From positions 992,001-1,056,000 of the forward strand of contig NZ_CP162142.1 in NCBI RefSeq assembly GCF_040833965.1: a stretch of 64,000 nucleotides of DNA, read 5' to 3'. The DNA is from Leptospira sp. WS39.C2. Its GTDB lineage: Bacteria > Spirochaetota > Leptospiria > Leptospirales > Leptospiraceae. Made by a program: the position numbers and the translations under genes. This document shows positions 57,446 to 64,000 of the stretch, piece by piece. Within the stretch, counting starts at the first letter, position 1. Each line of letters begins with the position of its first letter. Below the pieces are notes generated by a model that saw only the letters and a program-made list of their open reading frames with translations, was not told where the DNA came from and did no database searches.

Positions 57446-58838
57446 CTCCGAAAATTCCGAGTAAAAGTAAAATCACGACGGATAAAATGGGGAGTAAAAT
57501 GTTTTGGTAAGGTTTTAGTTTCTCATAAACAAAAGGAGAATATTGAAACCAATTGAACATAAGCCCGAGTGCGATGAAAGTAGGGAGTTCGTCCACTCGA
57601 TTCAAAGTATCACCTGTATTTCGTAAGGTTAAAACACCTTTAAAAATTTCATACGCTACGTTTAAGGATTCTGCCCCTCTCGCGGCTGCGCGGAAAAATA
57701 CTCCTGAGAATGTGAAGATGATGAATATGATCACAGTACGAATGACACCAGCCATAGGAAAACTATCAGGTATGAGTTTCTTTTTTCCGCGGTGTAAATA
57801 TAAGGAACGTTCGATCCAAATGAGAGCTCCGAGATAGGCTCCCCAAAGGACAAAAGCCCAGTTGGCACCATGCCAAAGCCCTCCAAGACACATAGTGATA
57901 AAGGAATTGATATTGGATCGGAAAATAGAACCTTTACTTCCACCTAACGGGATATAGATGTAGTCGCGTAACCAAGAGGATAAGGTGATGTGCCAACGGC
58001 CCCATAATTCTCGAAAGGATTGGGAAAAAAACGGTCCTTGGAAATTCTCTGGGATTTCATATCCAAGTAAATTAGCAGATCCTCTCGCCATATCAGTATA
58101 ACCCGAAAAGTCACAATAAACTTGGATTCCAAAGGCAAGGACACTAAAGAAGATTGAAAAACTATCAAACTTCGCTGGGTCCATGTACAAGGGAGAGATA
58201 ATGGGCGCTATGTTTTCTGCGATAATTACTTTTTTGAATAATCCACCGATGATGAGAAAAATTCCCTTTTTCATTCGGTCTGGGTCGATGGTAGGATTGT
58301 CAAGTTGAGGTAGGAAATCCTGTGACCTCATAATCGGCCCAGCAATGAGCTGCGGGAAAAACAAAATGAACAAAAAGTAATCCACCGTGGACATTCTTTT
58401 TTCTATGATACCGCGATGGATGTCCACTTGGACCGCAATGATTTGGAAGGTGTAAAAACTTATCGCAAGAGGTAAAAAGATACTCCAAGAACCAGCAATT
58501 TCTTTGAAACTTGGATACCCTGTAAGTGTGTAAAGTGAATCCGTGATAAAATAAAAGTACTTAAAAAAAGCTAAATTAAGAACATTTAAAATAACAATCG
58601 TATACAATACATTGTCGAAATTTTCGCCTTTCTCTTTTTTACGAAACATCCATTCGCTAAACCCATAATTTACGAGAATGACGAGTAAGAAGTGGAATAA
58701 AAAAGGAAAACTAAAGTATGCATAAAAAGTAAGAGAGGAAACCACAAGAAGGGGTTTTCTCCCCTTTTGTGGAATGTTCCAATAGATTAAATAGGTTAAC
58801 GCAAATAAAATTAAATACGGAATCGAATTGAATAACAT
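57411..58838 (-). CDS. MBOAT-family O-acyltransferase (AlgI-like)
   Basis: The 475-residue protein has about eleven membrane helices. Typical MBOAT elements are FPQLIAGPIMRSQDFLPQL, FRELWGRWHITLSSWLRDYIYIPLGGS and GLWHGANWAFVLWGAYLG, with the conserved His in the last. AlgI-type proteins pass acetyl or acyl groups to extracytoplasmic polysaccharide. The companion lipoprotein downstream overlaps it. No alginate genes are nearby, so the acceptor is unknown. Confidence 0.92.
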   Translation of the reverse strand: MLFNSIPYLILFALTYLIYWNIPQKGRKPLLVVSSLTFYAYFSFPFLFHFLLVILVNYGFSEWMFRKKEKGENFDNVLYTIVILNVLNLAFFKYFYFITDSLYTLTGYPSFKEIAGSWSIFLPLAISFYTFQIIAVQVDIHRGIIEKRMSTVDYFLFILFFPQLIAGPIMRSQDFLPQLDNPTIDPDRMKKGIFLIIGGLFKKVIIAENIAPIISPLYMDPAKFDSFSIFFSVLAFGIQVYCDFSGYTDMARGSANLLGYEIPENFQGPFFSQSFRELWGRWHITLSSWLRDYIYIPLGGSKGSIFRSNINSFITMCLGGLWHGANWAFVLWGAYLGALIWIERSLYLHRGKKKLIPDSFPMAGVIRTVIIFIIFTFSGVFFRAAARGAESLNVAYEIFKGVLTLRNTGDTLNRVDELPTFIALGLMFNWFQYSPFVYEKLKPYQNILLPILSVVILLLLGIFGDGGQDFIYFQF

Positions 58839-58857
58839 GAATTAGGTAACCTTAAAA

Positions 58858-59856
58858 TTAGATATCCCAGAGATATAAAAACTTCGAGTTTGTATTTGTT
58901 CCAAGAAATTTCTCTGCGATACCAAATGATATAGGATTTCCTTTTACGTCAGTAGCTTGGTAGATATTTTCCACAGGAACTTTTCCTCTTTGGTAGGTAA
59001 CAATGCGAGGTGATCCTTGTGGGTTTCCTTCATACTTCGGGTGTTTCATGAGTTCGATCACAAAATTATCAAAGTAACCAATAAAATCGATCATACCTTC
59101 TTTCTGTGCTTGTTCTGCAGTGAAGATCCTTCCGTCACAAATTTCTTTAAGCCTAGCTTCAGAAACTTTAGGTCGGCCTTTTTTAACTACATCAAAAAAA
59201 CGTGCAAACAAACTATCAATGATGGATTGTAAAATTTTCCTTTGTTCCTGGGTCATTTCAGTTGTTGGAGAACCGAGAGCTTTGTTTGGACCAGAGGTAA
59301 AGGATTGGTCTTTCACTCCAATTTTATCTAATCCTTCTTTGACATTGAACCCAGACATAATAACACCAACTGAGCCAGTAACAGTTGTTGGGTGAGCACC
59401 AATGGAATCAGTAGCCATTGCAATGTAGTATGCACCACTTGCAGCTGTATCCATAAATCCTGCAAAAACAGGGATCCCTTTTCTTTCTTTGAACTTTTTC
59501 ACTTCTTGGTAGATGATGTCACTTGCAGTAACAGTTCCGCCAGGGGAGTTAATTTTTAAAATGACACCTTTGACATCCGGGTCTCTTTCTGCGCGTTTCA
59601 GAGATTCTTTGACACGAACAACCATAGAATCTGAAGAGGGACCAAAAAAGGATTCTTTTCCTTCATCAGAAATCATCCCTTCGATGGCGATAATTACGAT
59701 TTTTTCTTGATCCTTTCCAGCAATGAGTTTCTCTTCGAATTCAGACTTAGCTGATGGTGGGAATAAATTCATACTATTCCCAATGACACATGATTCTGTA
59801 AAAAGAATCGAAAGAAGAACGACGGAACTAATGAGACCAAACTTTCTTAAAGGCAT
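58858..59856 (-). CDS. sppA: Signal peptide peptidase SppA-type serine protease
   Basis: From ATG 59856 (behind AGAAAGG) the product has 332 residues. The leader ends in FTESC, a possible lipobox. The protein carries the S49 fold: LKINSPGGTVTASDIIYQEV, catalytic Ser in MDTAASGAYYIAM, the tunnel segment TVTGSVGVIMSGFNVK, and a candidate Lys in SGPNKALGSP, as in short SppA enzymes with a Ser-Lys dyad. It degrades cleaved signal peptides at the membrane. The MBOAT gene follows 19 bases downstream. Longer frames to 60036 overlap the divergent epimerase. Confidence 0.9.
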   Translation of the reverse strand: MPLRKFGLISSVVLLSILFTESCVIGNSMNLFPPSAKSEFEEKLIAGKDQEKIVIIAIEGMISDEGKESFFGPSSDSMVVRVKESLKRAERDPDVKGVILKINSPGGTVTASDIIYQEVKKFKERKGIPVFAGFMDTAASGAYYIAMATDSIGAHPTTVTGSVGVIMSGFNVKEGLDKIGVKDQSFTSGPNKALGSPTTEMTQEQRKILQSIIDSLFARFFDVVKKGRPKVSEARLKEICDGRIFTAEQAQKEGMIDFIGYFDNFVIELMKHPKYEGNPQGSPRIVTYQRGKVPVENIYQATDVKGNPISFGIAEKFLGTNTNSKFLYLWDI

Positions 59857-59911
59857 ACAAACCTTTCTAAGATGGCAAACTCTGACTTCAATCATTTTTG
59901 GGAGATAAATC

Positions 59912-60808
59912 TTGCACCTATTGAAAACAAAATACTCTAGTTTTGGGACAGAACCCACTGGAGGTGGGCAATGGTTGCATTTGGTTCTCCAGTCACCTGT
60001 GGATGGATCCAAAGTATCCGTTGTTTCGGGCCACAAAGCCCCAGATCCCTTTTTTGCTTCCGGTTCTTTTTTGATGTTCCCATGGGTAAACCGATTGGAG
60101 CCAAATCCTTGGGCAAGGGAACCATTTTACCCAAGCGTCCACTGGCTTACCGATGGGAATGGAATCCCTCTCCATGGGCTTTTTCATAATTTACCTCGGA
60201 CCATCCTTGTTGAAACCCAAGGGGAAAACGAATCCACAGTCAAATTTTCCATGGAAATTCCAGAAACTTGGAAAGGGACCTTACTTTCCAAAATCCAAGT
60301 GACGGAAGTCTACAAACTTTATCCGTCAGAACTGAAAATCATCTATGAACTAAAGAATTCTTCAGAGGAAGAATTCCCCTTTGCACTAGGGATCCATCCT
60401 TATTTCCGTTGGAACGAAGAAGAGTCAATAGATGACCTCTTTCTCATTGGTTCAGGATTTCACCAAATCAAATTAGGGGATTACCTTTTGCCAGAACGGG
60501 TATTAGGTGATGAGGTTTTTCTCAACCGAGAGTTGCCCCTGATGGGAAAAAATTTGGATGATTTATACGCAGCAAAAGATAAAGAAATGCCTTACATAGG
60601 ACTCTTCTCAATGAACAAAAAGGAAAAATTACTGATCTCTGGTGGAAATTTTTACCAAGTGTACACACCACAAGATAGAAGGTCAATCGCCATTGAGCCC
60701 ATGACAAGTACTGGGAATTTTTTACATTTCCCTGGTGCAAATCCTAGTAGTATCCAACCTCAATCCGAAAAAAAAATTGAATTCTCGATTCGTATGGATC
60801 AATTCTAA
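59912..60808 (+). CDS. Aldose 1-epimerase-family protein
   Basis: The 298-residue protein has the galactose-mutarotase beta-sandwich pattern: VNRLEPNPW, DGNGIPLHGLFHNLP with the first His, ALGIHPYFRWN with the second His, and IAIEPMTSTGNF with the catalytic Glu. Members equilibrate anomers of hexoses, or hexose-6-phosphates in the YeaD branch. It begins at TTG 59912 behind GGAGA and is divergent from sppA. There is no signal peptide. The exact sugar is unknown. Confidence 0.82.
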   Translation: MHLLKTKYSSFGTEPTGGGQWLHLVLQSPVDGSKVSVVSGHKAPDPFFASGSFLMFPWVNRLEPNPWAREPFYPSVHWLTDGNGIPLHGLFHNLPRTILVETQGENESTVKFSMEIPETWKGTLLSKIQVTEVYKLYPSELKIIYELKNSSEEEFPFALGIHPYFRWNEEESIDDLFLIGSGFHQIKLGDYLLPERVLGDEVFLNRELPLMGKNLDDLYAAKDKEMPYIGLFSMNKKEKLLISGGNFYQVYTPQDRRSIAIEPMTSTGNFLHFPGANPSSIQPQSEKKIEFSIRMDQF

Positions 60809-60868
60809 AAAAAAAAATTCTCTTTATCGAACAGACTGTCTAACAAAAAAAAAGAGGATAGTCCCCCA

Positions 60869-61078
60869 ATGTCAGATGCCCTAGTGAATGCTTGTAAACA
60901 AATTAGTAAAAATCTGTTGGAAATCAAATATTTCGCTGAGAAAAAAAACACTAGCCGAACTTCTGTTTACCGAGCGTTGCAAGATAAAAAAATCAATGAA
61001 GTTGTCATTGGAAAAAATTCAAGATTCATTATTTTGGATGATGCGGCAAAGAAGTGGAAACCTGGTAGACAGGCCTAA
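60869..61078 (+). CDS. Small helix-turn-helix protein (excisionase/MerR-like)
   Basis: The 69-residue protein contains a winged-helix-like DNA-binding motif: LLEIKYFAEKKNTSRTSVYRALQDKKINEVVIGKNSRFIILDDAA (described by region), in which TSRTSVYRALQ forms the recognition turn. It resembles AlpA/excisionase-type proteins, but no integrase or phage genes are nearby. AGAGGATAG precedes the ATG. Two A-runs and a short dyad AGAC-T-GTCT lie upstream. Its last 50 bases overlap the convergent gene. Confidence 0.72.
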   Translation: MSDALVNACKQISKNLLEIKYFAEKKNTSRTSVYRALQDKKINEVVIGKNSRFIILDDAAKKWKPGRQA

Positions 61079-61877
61079 ACTCAAGTTCGTCTGCATTTAA
61101 GTTTGTTTCCAACCAATCAGAATTTGGTTCTTCGACCAACTGGTTCCAAATCTCAATTGGAATCAGTTTTCGAATTTCCTTTGGAACCAGTGGTTTTAAG
61201 TGATAGAATGGCAACAAATATTCGTCGTTTTGTTCCTTAAGCAAGTATCCTATAAAACTATAGTATACTTTTCCAAAACTTTTATCTGTATTTGTATCTC
61301 TTGTTTGGATGTAACATTCAGCTAACTTTGGATATGGTGGTTTGAATCTACGAGAATGGAATCTGTATTGGATCGTTTTTAGAAATCCAATGCGAAATAT
61401 AAGTTTAGATTCTCCAGAATGAATTTGTAAATGCCTTCCTTGGATTGGATTTGTTAACCCTTCCATACCCAAACTAGCATGGATCTCAGAAAGGTTTCCG
61501 AACACCAACCTGGTTGGTTCGTTCCACCACTTGTTTAGAACTTCTTTTAGGTTGGGTGCAGGGATTGGTTTTATTGTATTTGGAATTTTTTCCAACAAAG
61601 CATTTGTTAGATGGATCTTTTTCTTTTTTTCATAACGATTTGGAAATAGAAAATACAAAATTGAGTCAGTCATTGGCAAAACAGAATAAAAGGTAACGGA
61701 GATTCCAGAGTGGCCTAAAGCTTCCCTTCGGGTTTTCCATTCTTTGATTTGGAATGGTTGGAAAAAGGAATCTCCTGTTTCTTCCCATTCCAATCCCATT
61801 TCCTGTAATTTGGTTTCCAAGATTGGGAGATGTTCTAAGGAAATTGTGACTTCGTATGTTTTTGGGAATTTCCGCAT
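61029..61877 (-). CDS. Protein of unknown function
   Basis: The 282-residue protein has no signal peptide and looks like a mixed alpha/beta cytoplasmic protein. The N-terminus KTYEVTISLEHLPILETKLQEMGLEWEET reads like a ferredoxin-like or ACT-like strand-helix unit. I do not recognise the family. It diverges from the LOG-family gene (31 bases apart) and overlaps the small HTH gene. Confidence 0.6.
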   Translation of the reverse strand: MRKFPKTYEVTISLEHLPILETKLQEMGLEWEETGDSFFQPFQIKEWKTRREALGHSGISVTFYSVLPMTDSILYFLFPNRYEKKKKIHLTNALLEKIPNTIKPIPAPNLKEVLNKWWNEPTRLVFGNLSEIHASLGMEGLTNPIQGRHLQIHSGESKLIFRIGFLKTIQYRFHSRRFKPPYPKLAECYIQTRDTNTDKSFGKVYYSFIGYLLKEQNDEYLLPFYHLKPLVPKEIRKLIPIEIWNQLVEEPNSDWLETNLNADELEFRPVYQVSTSLPHHPK

Positions 61878-61908
61878 TTTTTATACCATTCGGTCGATCT
61901 ATGATAAC

Positions 61909-62676
61909 ATGATGAATGATTTAGCCTTTGAGAATCAAAGTTTTTTATGGGGGAGTGAAGCAGGGCCCGTACGAATCCTTTCCGAATACCTGCACCCCAA
62001 AGCAGAGTTCAAAACACAAGGAATCACCGATACCCTCGTTGTTTTCGGATCAGCAAGAATTCCATCATCAGAATCAAACCAAACGAAACAAAGCTCTCCC
62101 TTACAGGAACTCAGCCATTATTATGAAGAAGCACGGGAATTTTCAAAACTCATCACCGAATGGGCGGAAAGTTTAAAAAAGGAGATTCCCAATCGTAACT
62201 TGCATATTTGTACGGGAGGGGGACCAGGGATCATGGAAGCAGGGAACCGAGGAGCAAGAGATGCTGGTTCCAAATCTGTAGCTCTCAACATTGTCCTCCC
62301 ACACGAACAACACCCAAATCCCTTTGTGAACAAAGAACTCACCTTTGAATTCCATTATTTTTTTATGCGAAAACTTTGGTTTATGAAAAACTGCCGTGGG
62401 ATGATTGCTTTTCCTGGAGGTTTTGGAACCTTTGATGAACTGTTTGAAACTTTGACCCTCGTCCAAACAGGAAAAAAATCTCCGATTCCCATTTTACTCT
62501 ATGGGAAAAAATTTTGGTCTGAGGTCATCAATTTCAAAAAATTGGCAGAAATGCGACTGATCTCGGAAGAAGACCTACATCTTTTTGGTTATGCGGACAG
62601 TCCTTTGGAAGCTCTTCGATTCTTTCAGGAAAAGATTCGTTTCGAATTGACCCATTCTGAGGGTACAAAAACATAG
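61909..62676 (+). CDS. LOG-family protein (putative cytokinin-activating nucleosidase-type)
   Basis: From ATG 61909 the product has 256 residues. The Rossmann-like fold has the family motifs GGGPGIMEAGNRGARDAG and FPGGFGTFDELFE (PGGxGTxxE). Such proteins hydrolyse nucleoside monophosphates at the base-ribose bond, although older annotations call them lysine decarboxylases. A preceding LVVFGSARIPSSES is also typical. L28 follows 18 bases downstream. Confidence 0.88.
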   Translation: MMNDLAFENQSFLWGSEAGPVRILSEYLHPKAEFKTQGITDTLVVFGSARIPSSESNQTKQSSPLQELSHYYEEAREFSKLITEWAESLKKEIPNRNLHICTGGGPGIMEAGNRGARDAGSKSVALNIVLPHEQHPNPFVNKELTFEFHYFFMRKLWFMKNCRGMIAFPGGFGTFDELFETLTLVQTGKKSPIPILLYGKKFWSEVINFKKLAEMRLISEEDLHLFGYADSPLEALRFFQEKIRFELTHSEGTKT

Positions 62677-62694
62677 CGAAACAAGGTAATAATT

Positions 62695-62985
62695 ATGGCT
62701 AGAACATGTGTAGTAACCGGAAAAGGAACAACGGCAGGGAACAACGTATCCCATTCTCATAAAAAGAACCGTCGTATCTGGAAGGTGAATGTGATCACAA
62801 AAAAAATCTTCTTGGAAGACGAGAACCGTTGGGTTCGCGTTAAGATTTCTACACGTGCTTTAAGAACCCTTCGTAAAAAAGGTTTGAAAGTGGCAATCAA
62901 AGACCACGGCGGCGATATCTCCGCAATCACTCCTAAAAAATACGTAGGAATCACTCCCAAAGCACAAACTGCACCGACTGCTTAA
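62695..62985 (+). CDS. rpmB: 50S ribosomal protein L28
   Basis: The 96-residue protein has the L28 start [27 protein letters not shown] and the later [19 protein letters not shown]. It has only one Cys, so no zinc site. It is longer than the E. coli protein by an 18-residue C-terminal tail. AAGG lies before the ATG. A hairpin begins within the stop codon region. Confidence 0.97.
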   Translation: MARTCVVTGKGTTAGNNVSHSHKKNRRIWKVNVITKKIFLEDENRWVRVKISTRALRTLRKKGLKVAIKDHGGDISAITPKKYVGITPKAQTAPTA

Positions 62986-63013
62986 ATCCACGATTTAAGT
63001 TTGTTTGTGGATT
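62981..63013 (+). terminator. Terminator-like hairpin after rpmB with alternative pairing onto the nth start
   Basis: CTTAAATC (62981-62988) pairs with GATTTAAG (62992-62999) around CAC and is followed by TTTGTTT. Alternatively AATCCAC (62985-62991) can pair with GTGGATT (63007-63013), which covers the nth start codon TTG (63012). The two folds exclude each other. Confidence 0.5.
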
Positions 63014-63662
63014 GAAACGATCCAAAAAAACTCCCAATATCACCGAAGTTTACCGTCTCCTTGAGGCGGAATTCGGTGTGGTAGAAACCCCCCTCACATT
63101 TACAAAACCTTATGAGTTGGCAATTGCCGTCATCCTCAGTGCACAGTGTACGGATGAACGAGTGAACCAAGTAACACCCGAACTCTTTCGCACTTTTCCC
63201 ACCCTTGAGTCTTTCGCGAAAGCTCCCCTCACTGCGATTGAGAAAAAAATCTTTTCCACCGGGTTTTATAAAAACAAAGCCAAAAGCATACAAGGTTTTG
63301 CAAGGATGGTTCTTGAGGAATTTGGCGGGGAACTTCCTAAAACAATGGAGGAGGCAATCAAACTCCCTGGTTTTGGGAGGAAAACTGCCAATGTGGTGCT
63401 TGCTGAAATTTATGGTGTGGTGGAAGGGTTTGTTGTGGATACCCACGTCAAACGTTTGACCAAACGACTCGGATTTACCAAAAAAACTGATCCCGTACAA
63501 ATTGAACGGGAGATGGTAAAAATCACCCCTAAGGAAATTTGCCGAAACCTATCTCTTTACCTAATATTTCTCGGTCGTAAGTACTGCCAGGCACGACGGA
63601 CGTTTTGTTCGGATTGTCCTCTTTCTTCCCTATGTCCTTCTTATTCGGAGTCGGCTTCATAA
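63012..63662 (+). CDS. nth: Endonuclease III
   Basis: The 216-residue protein is typical of Nth. The helix-hairpin-helix motif LPGFGRKTANVVL supplies catalytic Lys124, and VVDTHVKRL has Asp143. The iron-sulfur cluster motif is Cys192-x6-Cys199-x2-Cys202-x5-Cys208. It removes oxidised pyrimidines and nicks abasic sites. It starts at TTG 63012 because an in-frame stop precedes any other start. The last 134 bases are overlapped by the opposite-strand partial gene. Confidence 0.95.
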   Translation: MKRSKKTPNITEVYRLLEAEFGVVETPLTFTKPYELAIAVILSAQCTDERVNQVTPELFRTFPTLESFAKAPLTAIEKKIFSTGFYKNKAKSIQGFARMVLEEFGGELPKTMEEAIKLPGFGRKTANVVLAEIYGVVEGFVVDTHVKRLTKRLGFTKKTDPVQIEREMVKITPKEICRNLSLYLIFLGRKYCQARRTFCSDCPLSSLCPSYSESAS

Positions 63663-64000
63663 GTCCTTCTTCGGTTTCCGATTCTTTTCTTTGTTTCCAA
63701 GAACGATTGCGGTCTGTTAAATTAATGGATTCTACTTTGTAATCCAAACGAATAAGGTTTCGTTTGCGAAAGTACAAATTGAGAGTTCCAAGCCTGCCGT
63801 AGTCTTTTGGGCATTCCACTTGGTGGACATTTGACAAATACCGAAACCTTGCTTGTGGTTTCCCTTCGACGAGTAAAAAAATAGGGAGTTCGGGATGGTT
63901 TTGCCAAGGAATGAGTGGGATTTTGATTTCTTCTTCGGGACTCACATACACAATCCAACCGTCAAAGTCTTCTGTGTTTTTGGCATTGAGTAGTCCATCA
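63529..64000 (-). CDS. C-terminal part of an unrecognised protein (partial)
   Basis: The reading frame is open from the window's right edge, so the 5' end is outside. At least 157 residues are visible. The first part is strand-rich (FDGWIVYVSPEEEIKIPLIPW, PIFLLVEGKPQARFRYL, TLNLYFRKRNLIRLDYKVES, reading as short strands). The last 60 residues are Lys/Glu/Pro-rich and look disordered. This tail is encoded opposite the iron-sulfur end of nth. GTG 63951 is only the first start codon inside the frame. I recognise no family. Confidence 0.5.
   Translation of the reverse strand, partial: DGLLNAKNTEDFDGWIVYVSPEEEIKIPLIPWQNHPELPIFLLVEGKPQARFRYLSNVHQVECPKDYGRLGTLNLYFRKRNLIRLDYKVESINLTDRNRSWKQRKESETEEGLMKPTPNKKDIGKKEDNPNKTSVVPGSTYDREILGKEIGFGKFP

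Noticed and set aside
59857..60036. Longer SppA N-terminus
   Set aside because: It overlaps the divergent epimerase, lacks a ribosome-binding site and would place 60 hydrophilic residues before the signal sequence.
60812..60853. Two A-runs between the epimerase and HTH genes
   Set aside because: A simple homopolymer in a low G+C genome; no hairpin or repeat pattern supports a special role.

Overview
The window looks like a chromosomal segment of a spirochaete of the genus Leptospira, probably the saprophytic (L. biflexa-like) group. The evidence is the low G+C coding style, many short-lipobox lipoproteins, frequent TTG starts, ATGA-coupled genes, and gene types I associate with Leptospira (very long secreted proteins, FecR/DUF4384-type proteins, DUF4254 beside a heptosyltransferase). 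The species is inference. There is no rRNA, CRISPR array, transposase or recognisable prophage. No stretch over 300 bases lacks a gene.

Region 1 (1-6.2 kb): a partial gene, a GDSL esterase, a TenA-like protein, tRNA-Gly(GCC), then trigger factor, ClpP and ClpX, with a complete subclass-B1 metallo-beta-lactamase directly behind clpX. This ClpP has Asn where the catalytic Asp is expected.

Region 2 (6.2-20.5 kb): a degenerate SpoIIE-like membrane protein with tatC and tatA, a hybrid sensor kinase lacking a clear ATP-binding core, a hydrolase, a copper-chaperone pair (PCuAC plus SCO1), an M3 peptidase, a DCC thiol protein, an ArnT-like glycosyltransferase, a membrane PHP phosphoesterase, and a minus-strand set of FecR, DUF4384, tiny lipoprotein and secreted protein.

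Region 3 (20.6-38.8 kb) is the most unusual part. Ten same-strand genes, nearly all overlapping or within 2 bases of each other, form one apparent 18-kb operon: TolC-like protein, three lipoproteins, a membrane protein, an HlyD-type adaptor, two unequal RND subunits, a 1965-residue secreted protein ending in an NlpC/P60-like Cys/His domain, and a small lipoprotein overlapping its end. I read it as a dedicated tripartite envelope export machine with a giant effector or structural protein and a possible immunity lipoprotein. This is inference.

Region 4 (38.8-48.7 kb): a class III cyclase with a lipid-binding-like N-terminus, a GH5 endoglycoceramidase-like enzyme, an O-antigen ligase, a GT4 glycosyltransferase, a PQ-loop-like membrane protein, and a heptosyltransferase with DUF4254. 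This is an envelope-glycan neighbourhood.

Region 5 (48.8-64 kb): housekeeping and envelope genes, including an NRDE protein, the rhomboid-lplA-glyA operon, an MBL hydrolase with a class A PBP, a small secreted protein behind a consensus sigma-54 promoter, MBOAT, SppA, an epimerase, a small HTH protein, a LOG-family protein, L28, endonuclease III and a partial gene. Convergent genes repeatedly overlap at their 3' ends, by up to 134 bases.
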